Source: Cristatella mucedo (taxonomy: Eukaryota > Bryozoa > Phylactolaemata > Cristatellidae). From it: DNA of 64,000 nucleotides. Positions 24,063-36,570 of the stretch are shown here, piece by piece. Location: the NCBI GenBank assembly GCA_009760855.2, contig WPIO01000002.1, forward strand, positions 8,806,001 through 8,870,000, given 5' to 3'. The notes beneath the pieces are model-generated. The model made no database searches. It saw only the letters and a program-made list of their open reading frames with translations, and was not told where the DNA came from. The position numbers and the translations under genes are program-made. The number at the start of each line of letters is the position of its first letter. Position 1 is the first letter of the stretch.

Positions 24063-24721
24063 CATAGGGAATGAGCGTTGATTCCGAATGTGCAACTTGT
24101 GTAAATGGCAACGAGGGCCAACGGCGTAGCCAGCATTAGTCATGTCTTCTTGTAGGTACGGCGCGGACTAGCGATCGCTTCGGCATATATATGAAAGTTA
24201 TCATTATATTGAAAGGGTCGCAGCTGTGCCGAAGGTGTCAGTCGTGCTTCAGATTGTCGGTAGCGCGGTGGCAGAAGCGGCGGATAATCAACCTTTCGTA
24301 CTGTGGAAATCAGACTTGCCATCTGTTTATCCGTTGACGGACGCACCATATATTGAGCTGAAAGTCAACGTTGCGTGTACAGTGCTACAAGCGCTCGCTG
24401 TGCGGCTTTCTCGTCCGGTCAGAACTGGGCCGCAAACGCGGCGCTAGTAACGGTGCTAGTCTCAGCCGACGAGCGACGATTACTGGCGATGCAGTAACCT
24501 TGTATCGAGGTAGCAAATGCACGCAGGTACGCCGGCAGTAGCAGGAACACGGCAGAACACGTAGCAGTAGCAGGAACACGTCGAAGAGCGCTCGTACCTT
24601 GCCATAGAATGTCCGTATCCATAACGTAGATAAGTCTATTTGACAGCGGCGGACGGTTAAAGGCGCTCAACAGCGGCCATTGCGTACGCCAACGGCTCTG
24701 TGGCCTAGAGCTCAAACAAGG
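24063..24721. other. flank between the COPS9 relic and the LTR element
   Basis: No gene recognised. The last four bases (AAGG) form the 5' target-site duplication of the LTR element. Confidence 0.45.
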
Positions 24722-26054
24722 TGTAGCGCCCTGCTGGCTTTGGCTGAATTTTAGCGCGAACAAGAGCTGTTCGGCGGCGGGCTAGAGCCCCTTTGTCCTG
24801 GAGCAGTGAGCCAGAGAGGAGCGTCAGTGCGGTTAGAGAGGAAGCGCTTAGGAGCAGGCCAGGAAGCTCGGAGACGAGCAGCGGCGATTCGGCCTTTAGA
24901 ATTGGTCCGATACTCGCGGAAGCTGCTGATAGATATTGGCTGGCCTGTCAACCCCCGCCTTCCCTCTTCCCAAGAAAGAAGCGTCTGGAACCCATTCGCC
25001 ATTCAAGCTGGACGGAGGTGCCCTGCCAGTGGCCTGGGAACGGTAGTCATTCCTTTCCGTAATGGGCCAAGGTGTCCGGGCCCAATACCACTAAGCTCTT
25101 GCCCCATTGTCTCAGCCAAGTATTTAAGAGTCGAGCGACGCTCGCTCTGTGTCTTTTGCCTCGTGTCTTTTGTCTCTGGTCCGGCTCTGCGCCTCGACGC
25201 CGTCGGGCACTCGTTTCTCTAAAAGCGAGGGAGGAGGGCGGGCTGTCCCCCGACGATGGACGGAACAAGACGAGACAGCTCTAGGAGGATTCGGTGGAAC
25301 CCCACCGAACACGGTCGTATCGCGCCCGAGCTGACATTTTGTGTGTTCTTTCGTGTTTTGTGTTTCTTTTGTGTCGTGTGTGTGCGCGCTAGCACGTGGT
25401 CTCGGCATAGGGATTTGCCGGCGCGAGCTAGGCGTAGTTGGCGTGTGTGGAGCTCTAGTTCACCGGGTAGGGTTTAGGCTCCGGATCGCGCTTCAGTGTG
25501 GAGAAGTATTTCCTCCGCAGGAGTGCTTGAGTTGGCGTGTGTGGAGTATTCCGGTCGCACTGGTGGAAACCGAGTTCTAGTTCACCGGGTAGGGTTTAGA
25601 CTCCGGTTCGCACTTCAGTGTGGAGAAGTACTCCCTCCGCTCGAGTGTTTAAGTTGGCGTGTTTGGGGTATTCCCTCGGCACAGGTGGGAACGGATTCCT
25701 AGTTCACCGGTTAGGGTTTAGGGTCCGGGTCGCGCTTAGTGTAGAGGAGTATTCCCTCCGCAAGAGTGTTGAACGTGCGAGGAGTGTGGAGATAAAGCTG
25801 AACTAGACGCGCAGCGACTTTGTGCGCTTGCGAATAAAGTTCAGTAAAATCCCCAATTTATGTGTCTTGCTTCCAATTCACGCCGCGGACTCACGACCCC
25901 TTTTAGTAACGGTAAGCAGGTCAGCGCCAGAAACGCTCGTTTCGTGGCGGCCAGCTTATTGCGCGTAGGCGCGCACCGAACGGCATTAGGCGATAGGCTA
26001 CGCCGCTAGGTAAGCGGCAGGTCAAGCTTACCCCGCCGAGCCTTCGGCGTTACA
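24722..26054 (+). repeat. 5' LTR
   Basis: Starts TG, ends CA. A TATTTAAG TATA-like element is at 25121-25128 and AATAAA at 25833-25838, so U3 is roughly 24722-25150. It contains three tandem 122-bp units. Confidence 0.95.
25436..25795 (+). repeat. three 122-bp tandem repeats inside the 5' LTR
   Basis: The motif CTAGTTCACCGGGTAGGGTT recurs with start points at 25455, 25577 and 25699 (period 122), each with a CTCCG/AGTGTGGAGAAGTA-type follow-up. The same array is in the 3' LTR 2415 bp downstream. Confidence 0.9.
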
Positions 26055-26057
26055 TTT

Positions 26058-26075
26058 TGGCGCCCGAACGGGGAC
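26058..26075 (+). other. primer-binding site, tRNA-Lys(UUU)-like
   Basis: TGGCGCCCGAACGGGGAC begins three bases after the 5' LTR. It is complementary to the 3' end expected for animal tRNA-Lys-UUU, with at most one mismatch to the usual PBS. Confidence 0.85.
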
Positions 26076-27136
26076 TTGTCAAATTGCAGGTAGGATCCTA
26101 GGACGAGAAATTCCGCAGGAGGCGGCTTGCTTGAGTAGGTCTCCTGAATTAGTCTTGTAGGCGTGTAAATTGGATCGAGCAAAAGAGTGTAGTTTTAACG
26201 TGAGAGGTAGGGACATTTTCTGTGCAAGTAAATCGAAACGCCCAAAATGAGCCATTCTCATCAGGCTGTAGCGGGTGGGAGTAGCGCGGCAGCAGGCGCT
26301 AGGGAAGCACCTGACGCAGCTATGTAGGTGGACGCGTGCAGCAGATGGTAAAAATCGCTCTGCTGAAAGCTAGCGCGGACGCGAACGCTCGGCAGCAGCC
26401 GCTGCACCAAGCTGCGCCGCAAATTGTTTCCTCCGAATTTCTTCGCCGAGCTGATTGGCGTGAGTACTGCCAATATCGTGCTGTGTTTCCTCGGTGAGAA
26501 ACCGGAATTTCGATTAGATGTCTGCAGGAGTATAAATCACAGGAGCTGTCGGTGGTCACGAAGAGCTGGCGTCGACGGAAGAAGCTACGAGACGTCATCT
26601 CCCCAAAGGCCGCTTTACGGAAGGAGACTGAGGTTCAACATCGTTTGCGTGGCACTTTCCGTTTAAGAGCGGGCACTAACATGCATGTTCTTGTAGACGA
26701 ACGCCAACCACCGAATGGCCCAACTGAGATTTCATGCTATTCGTTCTGTGGCTCGGCCTGAGGAGCAGGCCGACGCCAGACATTCGACGACGTTGGGAAG
26801 GAGAGAAGTGTAGCGCCGCGATCGCTCCTACCGGAATGAACGGCTTAAGACGAACCACAACCTAGCGCGCGGCTTCAGCGCTAGGTAGTGCCTCGACGAG
26901 GGCGTTCCGCTTTTTTTTTTTTTTCGGAAAATTGAAAGCTGAAAGCTAAGGAAGGGGCCGGAGTTTTCTTTTTTTTTTTTTTGGTGCGCCGCCCAATGAA
27001 TCACTGGCACGTCGCGATGTTAGGTTATGCATAATTACGAGTGATTGTTGCGTTGATTGCGTGCAAGTGTGAGCTTGGCAGCTTGGGTAGCTTAGAGGGC
27101 AGATCCGAGGTCGGATCTTCCCGTGGTCGATAGGTT
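26076..27136 (+). pseudogene. internal region with broken gag-like frame
   Basis: A frame beginning MSHSHQAVAGG at 26247 stops after 26 codons. Further open stretches (MVKIALLKASADANARQQ..., then VTKSWRRRKKLRDV...) follow in another frame, separated by stops or shifts. No zinc knuckle or enzyme motif is visible. Two T-tracts lie at 26911-26924 and 26970-26982. Calling it gag is inference from position only. Confidence 0.4.
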
Positions 27137-28469
27137 TGTAGCGCCCTGCTGGCTTTGGCTGAATTTTAGCGCGAACAAGAGCTGTTCGGCGGCGGGCTAG
27201 AGCCCCTTTGTCCTGGAGCAGTGAGCCAGAGAGGAGCGTCAGTGCGGTTAGAGAGGAAGCGCTTAGGAGCAGGCCAGGAAGCTCGGAGACGAGCAGCGGC
27301 GATTCGGCCTTTAGAATTGGTCCGATACTCGCGGAAGCTGCTGATAGATATTGGCTGGCCTGTCAACCCCCGCCTTCCCTCTTCCCAAGAAAGAAGCGTC
27401 TGGAACCCATTCGCCATTCAAGCTGGACGGAGGTGCCCTGCCAGTGGCCTGGGAACGGTAGTCATTCCTTTCCGTAATGGGCCAAGGTGTCCGGGCCCAA
27501 TACCACTAAGCTCTTGCCCCATTGTCTCAGCCAAGTATTTAAGAGTCGAGCGACGCTCGCTCTGTGTCTTTTGCCTCGTGTCTTTTGTCTCTGGTCCGGC
27601 TCTGCGCCTCGACGCCGTCGGGCACTCGTTTCTCTAAAAGCGAGGGAGGAGGGCGGGCTGTCCGCCGACGATGGACGGAACAAGACGAGACAGCTCTAGG
27701 AGGATTCGGTGGAACCCCACCGAACACGGTCGTATCGCGCCCGAGCTGACATTTTGTGTGTTCTTTCGTGTTTTGTGTTTCTTTTGTGTCGTGTGTGTGC
27801 GCGCTAGCACGTGGTCTCGGCATAGGGATTTGCCGGCGCGAGCTAGGCGTAGTTGGCGTGTGTGGAGCTCTAGTTCACCGGGTAGGGTTTAGGCTCCGGA
27901 TCGCGCTTCAGTGTGGAGAAGTATTTCCTCCGCAGGAGTGCTTGAGTTGGCGTGTGTGGAGTATTCCGGTCGCACTGGTGGAAACCGAGTTCTAGTTCAC
28001 CGGGTAGGGTTTAGACTCCGGTTCGCACTTCAGTGTGGAGAAGTACTCCCTCCGCTCGAGTGTTTAAGTTGGCGTGTTTGGGGTATTCCCTCGGCACAGG
28101 TGGGAACGGATTCCTAGTTCACCGGTTAGGGTTTAGGGTCCGGGTCGCGCTTAGTGTAGAGGATTATTCCCTCCGCAAGAGTGTTGAACGTGCGAGGAGT
28201 GTGGAGATAAAGCTGAACTAGACGCGCAGCGACTTTGTGCGCTTGCGAATAAAGTTCAGTAAAATCCCCAATTTATGTGTCTTGCTTCCAATTCACGCCG
28301 CGGACTCACGACCCCTTTTAGTAACGGTAAGCAGGTCAGCGCCAGAAACGCTCGTTTCGTGGCGGCCAGCTTATTGCGCGTAGGCGCGCACCGAACGGCA
28401 TTAGGCGATAGGCTACGCCGCTAGGTAAGCGGCAGGTCAAGCTTACCCCGCCGAGCCTTCGGCGTTACA
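27137..28469 (+). repeat. 3' LTR
   Basis: Offset exactly 2415 bp from the 5' LTR; visible differences are CCCCC to CCGCC (about 27663) and GAGGAG to GAGGAT (about 28164). Confidence 0.95.
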
Positions 28470-29919
28470 AAGGTCTCATTCCAATGCCCCGAGTCTCGAT
28501 TCCTGACTGCCCGCCTGTCTCAGGGCGCCGTATTTCGATACGGCCTCGGTAATAAACTATCGCCCTATCGCGAATAAGAACTAACTGCCATAATTCGGCT
28601 GGTTTAGCTGACGCCGCCGTTACAGCAGGCACACGATGTGCAGACGACTAAACCTGGTCAGTAGCTCGTGAAACTGCGGCTCACTGAATCAGCCTGATGA
28701 TGACTGGTATTATGTATTCGTTGCTCTTCGTTTATCACGGCTAGGAACCGATTTTGCGATAATCTATGGCCAAGCCAGCATAAAAGCCATGGCCATGTAA
28801 TAGGAAGTTAGTTTGTGCCTCGGCAGTTGAACTGCGTTGTGCTCTAGGTCACTGAGCCGTATGAGAGCTGGTGTACGTAATCGATGCTATTAGATGCCTG
28901 CAGTTCTTCGTTTCTGTCGAATAGACTTCTCCGCGAAATGGATGTGGACTTTTTGCTATCTTTTAGTAAATGCGTTCTGATTTACTGCCGCGCTCCGCTG
29001 CTACCAGCGCTACTACCTGTTTGCATTGGTGCTACACCTGCAAGTCATCAGCCTTGGTTCCTAGGCACAGAGCTTCGCCGATATTTACCGCGAGTCGGCT
29101 GAGGCTAGCTCAGTGACGAGTGCTGCGTTTTCGGCCTAGTTCGGTTTGAGTGTGAAAGCCGATACACCCCTGCTGTAACACAATCGGTTTCGGAAGTGTA
29201 GAACATTCGCTGAGGACTCTTAGTTGTCGTCTTGTTCTCGTCTCGTTGCCTGCGACTTTATTGGTGAATGATAATCATAAGAGATGGATTTCTTCACTCG
29301 CGTGAATAAGCTACGAACTGACAGAGATATTGAGTCTTTAAACGATGAAGTTATTGCCTGCTTTATTATATATTACATATTATATTATTTATATATTATT
29401 CATTATATATAAATATTGCTTTGTGGAGCAGCGGGATGAGCAGCTTTGAGTTGTCGTCGCGAACAGCACAGAACGCTAGCCGACGAGCAACACCACCAGG
29501 TTTATTTCACCTACGCACGGAGCAGGGTGGAGCACGACTCTCCTCGCCCCTCTCGCCAACCGGGAGTCCTCCGACTCCCTTGTCATAACAATCACAAATA
29601 GCACGTCCCGACTGCCTACCACATCGAGTGTCGCAGCCCACTCGTACAACGATCAGGGGCAGTGTCCTCAATTAAATGAAACCACGCCGGATTCAGGAAA
29701 ATCCCCTGATGATCTCGTGCGAGTTTTGATGACTTTCTAACCAAAATTGAGCAAACTGACGGAGAGCGTTGTTCTGAATTTCAACGAATTAATACAGTAC
29801 TAGGTTTAACCCCTTCAATTATGGCGGGAAATTTTTTTTAAAAGAAAAATTATGTGTGCGGAAGCTGAATTTTCCGAAGTTCAAAAAATTAATAAACGCA
29901 ATGCTTTGCAGGGTGAATG
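28470..29919. other. intergenic DNA, no gene recognised
   Basis: Contains a very AT-rich patch at about 29363-29418 (TATATTA-type runs). No conserved peptide was found. Confidence 0.45.
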
Positions 29920-30245
29920 TAAACCTTGGGTCCTCTCATTCTTTGGGTCCAGTCTATTTATTAAATCTCCCCCATCGTAGCATCCTCTATTCGGAATCTG
30001 TTTACCCACACTTCGTACAAATCTTAAATCCTTTGGAGACCGTGCCTTTAGTTCGTATGCTCCCAAATCATGGAAACCACTCCCGACTTGCGTCACGACA
30101 TCTCCTGACTTGTCCACATTGGAAAAAACTAGAAACGCATCTATTTATCACAGCACAGCATTTAGTGGGTCCATGTGATTCGTCCTTTATGTACTTATGC
30201 GTGCTGACACTGTTCATACTGCCACTAACCAAGCTTGCATACTGA
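29920..30245 (+). mobile_element. LINE family 1, 3' RT fragment
   Basis: Encodes pieces of SFGDRAFSSYAP- and KLKTHL-type blocks ('LKSFGDRAFSSYAPKSWKPLP' across frames) and the start of the 3' UTR. Stops present. Same family as 6016-6955, opposite strand. Confidence 0.7.
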
Positions 30246-30311
30246 CAATGTGCAAATCATCCCTAACCATGTTATTCCTGTTGTTTATTGAGCACGGTAC
30301 CACTAACCATT

Positions 30312-32230
30312 CGATGTAATGTAGCGTAATGTAATGTATCTCCCTCGGTAGCTCCACAAAGACTATGTGGGTGTTAGGCAGAAGAGTTTTGTACAGTGCA
30401 CTCAAAGCCTAATTAGCTTTCGGTACGCATTCGGTAGCCGGCAGACTTCATCTCATGCAACAAGGAAAAAGTGGGAAGCATAGCAGAGTCAGGAGAGCAG
30501 TCGAGGTAGTGAGTAGCATGGAAATAGTAGCTCAGGACCGCTGAAAGGGATGAGCCGTAGTCGGCAGCAGGCGAGTAGTTTTCGTTTCGTAAGAACCATG
30601 GAAGCGAGTCCCACGGTCTAGGGCCTGCAGAGCTACAGCTTCTGTCGCCAACGGTCTTTAAGAGGAGGAACGAAACAGCTAAATTGTTGTCCACACAGGA
30701 CCTGAGGGCACGAGGAGGCTGAAACTGGTGCAGCTGCTCAGCTAGGTTTGGCTGAGCAAAGCCGTGGCAGGCCTGTGGGTCAGCGTAAGAACTTTGTTCT
30801 GTTTCCGTTGATCAACCGGCAGCCACCCTAGATATTTCAGCAAAAAGACAAGTGGTCAAATCTTTGGGATTTGCAAACTAGCCTTGTATTTTCATAGCCA
30901 TCTGCTGTGGCCTAGTTGCTTTTCCGGTAGCCCAGCCAAAAGGGAATCCCAAAAATCAAGCCGAGACAGAACTAAGGAGATGGTTAAAATTTTTGCAAGC
31001 CACCGTGGAAGATAGCTCCTAATCTTAGGTAGGGATCGAACGCGATTGCTAGCAGTATAAGCAGTCTTCTGAATGAAGCTTTTAAAATCTAGGCAGCTGT
31101 CGCAAATGACACCTAAATTTCGAGCACGTAGTGATGATCGCACAACAGCATCACCTATTAGAAGAGGAAAGCCTTCTAATCCAGCCAAGTGCTTAGGGTG
31201 TCCAATGAGCAGCAGTTCAGTTTTATCATCTTAAGTTTCAAGAAGTTTTCCGACATCCAGGATCGAATGTCGGCAAGGCAGGCATTCAGTTTATCAGTTG
31301 CCACGGCAGATTCCGACGGTTTGAATGACGAATACAGCTGAGTATCATCAGCATAAAGGTGATATCCTATTTCGTGGGCCTTAATCACTTTTCCCAGAGG
31401 TTGAGTATAAATGGAGAACAAAGAGGGACCGAGGACGGACCCTTGAGTGACTCCACAGGTGACCGGTCTCGTGGGTGAGAGAGAACTGACCCCCATATGA
31501 CACGGATTGAACATGATCGGACAAGTACGATTTAAACCACGCCAGTGCCTCGTCTGCCAGACCGATCGTTGTTCTCCATCGTTCAAGTAGAACATCGAGA
31601 TCAATGGTGTCGAAGTCAGCTGGTAGATCTAGCAGAGCTAGGGCAGTGACACCCCCCCATCGTTGTCGCATAGTTGTTAATTCATTGTTTAAATTCATTT
31701 AATTTCATTTTAATTTAATTCATTGTTAATTCATTCATCAAATAATTGTTCATCATTGTTAACACGGAGGAAGCACTTTCAGTGGAGTGCTGCCTTTTGA
31801 ACCCCGATTAAATTGTTTCTGACATTTCATTCTTTTAAATATGATCTAACAGCTGCTTAGTGACAACTTTTCAAAAATCTTTGACAAAAAAGGAAGAAGG
31901 AGAACTGGACAATATTTTGCAAGGACCTCTGTATCTCATCCCGGTTTTTAAAGTATCGGTCTAACGATTGCCGATTTGAAGGACTTGGGTACAACTCCCT
32001 TTTCCAAAGAAGCATTAAAAATCTGGGTTATGGCAATGCTAAGTTGGTCTGCCAGTGAAGACCACAGAGATGATGGTATAGGATCTTTAGGAGAGGAACT
32101 TATTTTACTAGACCTTATTAATTTAGCCACATCGCATGCAAAAATCTTGGAAAATCTTTTAAGGACGGTCACAGGTTGCCATAAATTATTGGCAATGGTT
32201 TCAATTATTTGAGACTTATTCATTTCTGTC
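30312..32230 (-). mobile_element. LINE family 2 (CR1-like) with recognisable reverse transcriptase
   Basis: The longest family-2 copy. From 5' to 3' on the minus strand: DPIPSSLWSSLADQLSI with KSAIVRPIL (RT entry block), ALLDLPADFDTIDLDVLLE (first catalytic Asp block), GVTQGSVLGPSLFSIY, HLYADDTQLYSSF (YADD catalytic box), IGDAVVRSSLRARNLGV, and the C-terminal GYRMRTES block. The 3' end carries (ATGTA)-type repeats at 30312-30340. Frames are shifted several times, and a low-complexity TTAATTCATTG expansion sits at 31670-31760. Dead copy; the endonuclease part is not evident. Confidence 0.9.
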
Positions 32231-34461
32231 TCCTGACTTTTGAGTTTTTAATCACCAACGGGTATCGAATTTGTAACAGCAAAATGGGATTTATAACACG
32301 GTCATTTTCAGCTGTGATCTCATCCGTAGACCGAGCTTACTATCATTGGAAAGAAACATGCTTCCAAACAAAACATCCATTTCAATCCAGTTTGCATGAT
32401 CGCTCAGTGTGAAATTCTATACGACAGATTAAGAATTTCCATTTGATTCTGTTACCTTCAATGTATTCATCTCCATTGAAAACTCATTCGCACTATTAAT
32501 TTCATCCGAAAAATGACATGGCACATACCAAAACGTCAGCTCTGCCATTACAATTCCAGTAGCGTATTTTGGAAAGTTCGATGCATGCAACATGGCCGCC
32601 TTAGCATTATTACCTAGAGGCCTTATAAGACATGGATGTGGTTGGTCCTGGATTGCTCATTCCCTGCCCCGTGTTTGCTGGATTTTGTTTGCAATATTAC
32701 GTCACAATATTTAGTAGAAGAATCAATGGAACCTTTAATTTATAGACTTTGCTAAACATAGCTATCATACCAACTAATGCTGTGCTTTGCAAGAGAACAT
32801 AATTGTGGATCTTCATACCTTACCGATGATAATAATAAAAATATAATCTTTGTATAGCACTTCAAGAGAACTAAATGTTGTAGGTAAGGGTCTATGCACA
32901 TTTAAAAATTTCCCAGGGCACTAATATCAAGTTGGGAACCATAATGTCTAAAATGAAAGAATACTGGCTATCTCCGATATGTATTATTCTGGGCTGCTTC
33001 CATATTACACTTGAGGTGTGCGGACCCTCGGCAGTTATTAGCCTCACTGGAATACCAATGATCTCCTACTTTACATAAATTTGTAAAACTTATACCGAAA
33101 TCTTTAATGCACATCTAGCACTTATTCGCATCATTGAAATCACAAATATCTTCATCAGTAATATCTATGAAAGCTGCCTATAAATAATCTAAGAACTAAT
33201 ATCTCTCGAAACTGTTGCAATAGTTAATCTATGAAAATACCAACACAGACCTCTCCGAATTCCATTAACTTCCCTTCGAAATAGACATTCTAGGTTATAA
33301 TCACATATCCAGCGGAGCTTGGTTCAGGTATTAGATTTATATTCCTTGCATCATCTTTAGAGACCATACAATATAAACAGCGATTGGTGTAAGCTCCGAT
33401 AAAAAGAAAAGAAAATCATGATGCCATTTGATGCTCTGTGGCAGTTAATATAAATACTCCCTTTGTAATGCCGTTATGTGTGTACAAATGCTTCCCACAA
33501 CTATCAGTATGGAATAATCTACCTGGGTCTCTTGCACAGAGAACTGAAATAACTAATGAGAGCACGATGTTGACGTTTTCCAAACGGTATTACCGTCAGA
33601 TTTACCTCTGTCATATTGACCTCATTTTTTCTGCTTCAGACGATGGAAATCTACACTTTTATTTGTATAGAGTCCATAAGTGTTGATACTGAGCCCAAAC
33701 AGCTTAGCTAATTTGTCAGACCAATAACCAAGAGGGATCATGCTAACTTTTCAATTTCACCAGACAAATGTTCTTACTCAGCCTCTAGCAAGCTCTTTAG
33801 ATTCTTTATCCTACGTTCATTGTATATCTTTATCCTACGTTCATTATCCATAGTTTGTCTACGTTGTAAGAACCTAAAGACGCACCGCAATCCACACTTT
33901 TCATCTTCCAGCTTCATTAGGTCAATGCAAAGCTTTGCAGCTTGCAATACTGTTGGCCATTGTACAGGCGAAAAATCTCACTTATGAATACAATGACATG
34001 CTTTAACTCGTAACGATGACAGCCCAAGATAACTCAATCGGGAAATAATATATCTGTTATTAGCATCGCCAAAGCTACTATCAATCTCTTTCAGGAAATT
34101 GTTAAGCAATTGACTAGCAGTGGCATGATTGTCAACGAACGCGCAGCAGCGGTAGAAAATGCATCGGCCATAGAGACGCTCTCAGTGAACCGACAACCGA
34201 ACCATTCGGCCTAGCGTCCCAATTGTGTCGGCCTCCCCGGCCGGACCGGCCGCTTCAACCCACTGTGGAAGCCCCGAAACTCACCTGCGTGCACGTGATA
34301 TTTCAAGTCTCGCACCGACAGCCCGTCATTAAAAGCCCATCAAAGATTGGCCATAACGCGTCCGCGGTAAATGTCTTCTATAGGCGCAGGCTTGTGCCTT
34401 TGCGACATCCCTCGAGATTTAAGAATTGCGGCAGCCTCAAACGCACAGTACGTTACTAATA
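32231..34461. other. AT-rich DNA, no gene recognised
   Basis: The first 200 bp may be upstream LINE sequence. A SINE/LINE-like tail piece lies at about 32830-32890. From about 34130 a block begins that recurs near 39440-40245. Confidence 0.4.
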
Positions 34462-35367
34462 CAGTGGTATCTCGGCTTACGAGCGTCTCGACTTACGAGT
34501 GTTTCGAGATACGAGCTGTCTATCGGCCGATTTTTTGCTTGGAGTTGCGAGCTGACATTCGGGTTACGAGCCAGCTTCAGATATTCCTCCGCTAGTTGCC
34601 TCAGCGAACGTCACACTGCTGTGGTTACTCAGGTCAATGAGAGTAGGGCCACAAACGACGTTCCGTTGCAAGACACTGCTCTACGACCCAGGTGTGACGC
34701 GAAGCCCAGGCCTGTTGGTTCGCTCCCTGACTCGAGCTAGCCATCATGGTGCTTGGACGCACAAGATCGCCAGACTCCGGTGTTAAATCCAACTACTAAA
34801 GGAACAGTTAAGCACATACTGTACTCTATTTAGGCAATATCATCGTGCGAGAGTTTATCGCGTAACTGATAACAATCGGCGCGTCCGCGTAAAGGCCCGG
34901 CCAATAAAATGAAGGCGAAGAAAGTTCGGTGAAAGGGGCAAAAATTGGTGAATACGATTCAGATATTCATTTCAGCCCTTTTCCTCTAACTTTATTAGCA
35001 TCTTCAAAACGTCTGATCTCCAAGTTACTCCTGTACATTAGGATTAGTAAAACCAGTTCATTGATTAAGCATTGTTGAAAATTGTTGAACAAGATTAGAT
35101 CATTGTTAGTAAAACCAGTTCATTGCAAGACATTTGATAGTATAATTTATAAAACAATTTTAGTTATTTATATGTAAATTTTTTAATTTAAAAACATTGA
35201 CTTGTGATGTGACATTGAGTAGTGACAAAAAACGCCGTGTATTGGGGGTTCGGAGCGGATTAATAGTATTTCAACTCATTTCAATGGGGACAACTTATTT
35301 TGACCTGCGAGTAATTCGAGTTACGAGCTCCGGCGCGGAACGAAGTAAACTCCTATGCCGAGCAGCT
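34462..35367 (+). mobile_element. pogo/Tigger-like DNA transposon remnant
   Basis: Begins CAGTGGTATCTCGGCTTACG after a TA dinucleotide and contains TACGAGTGTTTCGAGATACG. It ends with TTACGAGCTCCGGCGCGGAA and an imperfect inverted copy of the terminus. These terminal and subterminal sequences are typical of pogo/Tigger members of the Tc1/mariner superfamily. There is no transposase frame, so it is non-autonomous. Confidence 0.8.
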
Positions 35368-36414
35368 GCGAAGTCGGCATGAAGTCCCCGAAGTATAGCG
35401 GTGGCCTCAGGCATCTTGCCCGAAGCTGTCCGTCGGGCTCGTCGGCTCCCGCCTCACTCCCGTGGGAGCTGTTGTCGCTGTCTGCTCGTTCGTCGGCAAT
35501 CGGCACTGCTCTGCTGACCGCTACGCGTCGGCGGATTCCAGCAGCGTCAATTACTGACTCCATCTGTCGGGGCAGCAAGTGTCCTCCGCAGCTACTGAAT
35601 GGCGCAGCACGCTCCTTGGGAAGGTAGGGGATGACAAACAAACACCTTTTGACCCGAGATATTGCCACCTTCGTTCGAGCAGTTCGCGCCCGGCTCGCTC
35701 GAGCTAGCTATCCGTTTAATTGCACGTTCAGAGCTGCCTGCAAGACGATGAACTGGCGTCCAGCGCGGGTCGCGCTGGCCACGTCGTGCCGTTAAAGCAT
35801 CATCAATACACCCCGTCAACTTCTGACCTGCCATTCCTGCCATAGTTCGCTCCACAATGCCGCCGCCAGAGGATCAAAAGGCGCACCGATATGTCGCTCT
35901 GATCTGATCGCCAGGGCGCTCGCAGAACTGGCGCATAGCGTTAGCTCCTAAGGTAGCCGAATTGTCCACCCAGAGCTGCCGCGGCGGTCTCCTGTATCGG
36001 GATGCCTCTACCAGGCGCCGCGCGCTAGCCTGGAATCCGCTGGCTGGTGGCAACTCCCCGAGGGCCACGCGCACTGCCCTATTGAAGCCAGTACAGTTGA
36101 TGGCCAGGTGACACCAGTTGGCAATTATGTCCAGACGTCCAGGGCTGCGAGCGACAGCTACTGGCAATGGATCCGCGGTACGGTAGCACGCGCATGATAT
36201 AATGACCTTGCTCGGAGATGCCAGGAGAGTAGAGCAGAGCAGAGCAGAGGCCATCTATCTAGTTCGTTCGATCCCTACGTAATGTAAAACTTATTCACGT
36301 ACGGCCGCTTCGGCGAGATGCACGCCGGGCTTGAGCCAGGCACGCCATTATTAACAGGTCTGCTTTTTGTCGCTGTTCGCAACAGACCTGCTGTATCCGC
36401 ACCCCGTAGGTCCT
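35368..36414. other. intergenic DNA, no gene recognised
   Basis: Moderately GC-rich; several 100-codon ORFs overlap on both strands and match nothing I know. Confidence 0.4.
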
Positions 36415-36570
36415 ATTAATAAATAAATAAATAAATATTAGCTGATTTAAACGACGGTGGATGAGCCATAGCGGCTATCGCGCCGCTTGCAGTTGGCAAT
36501 AAAGGGTCGCCCGCCGTAGGATTAGAACCCAGGACCTCGGTCGTGAAGAGCGAGCACCTAACCTCCTATA
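36415..36570 (-). mobile_element. SINE family S2
   Basis: AAATAAATAAATA tail on the left, ATTAGCTGATTTAAAC junction, S2 body, then a reversed B box (AGAACCCAGGACCTCGG) and A-box region ending GAGCACCTAACCTCC. Confidence 0.78.

Larger units (their letters stand above)
24722..28469 (+). mobile_element. complete but coding-deficient LTR retroelement
   Basis: Two 1333-bp direct LTRs flank only 1082 bp of internal DNA. The LTRs begin TGTAGCGCC and end GGCGTTACA (imperfect inverted termini). The element is bounded by a 4-bp AAGG target duplication (24718-24721 and 28470-28473). The LTRs differ at only two sites that I see, so insertion is recent. The internal part has a primer-binding site and a broken gag-like frame but no protease, RT or integrase. 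It would need an autonomous relative to move. Superfamily is not assignable without pol. Confidence 0.93.

Noticed and set aside
25455-25735. Telomere-like TTAGGG words inside the LTR
   Set aside because: Isolated GGGTTTAGGG words belong to the 122-bp LTR repeats; there is no telomeric array.
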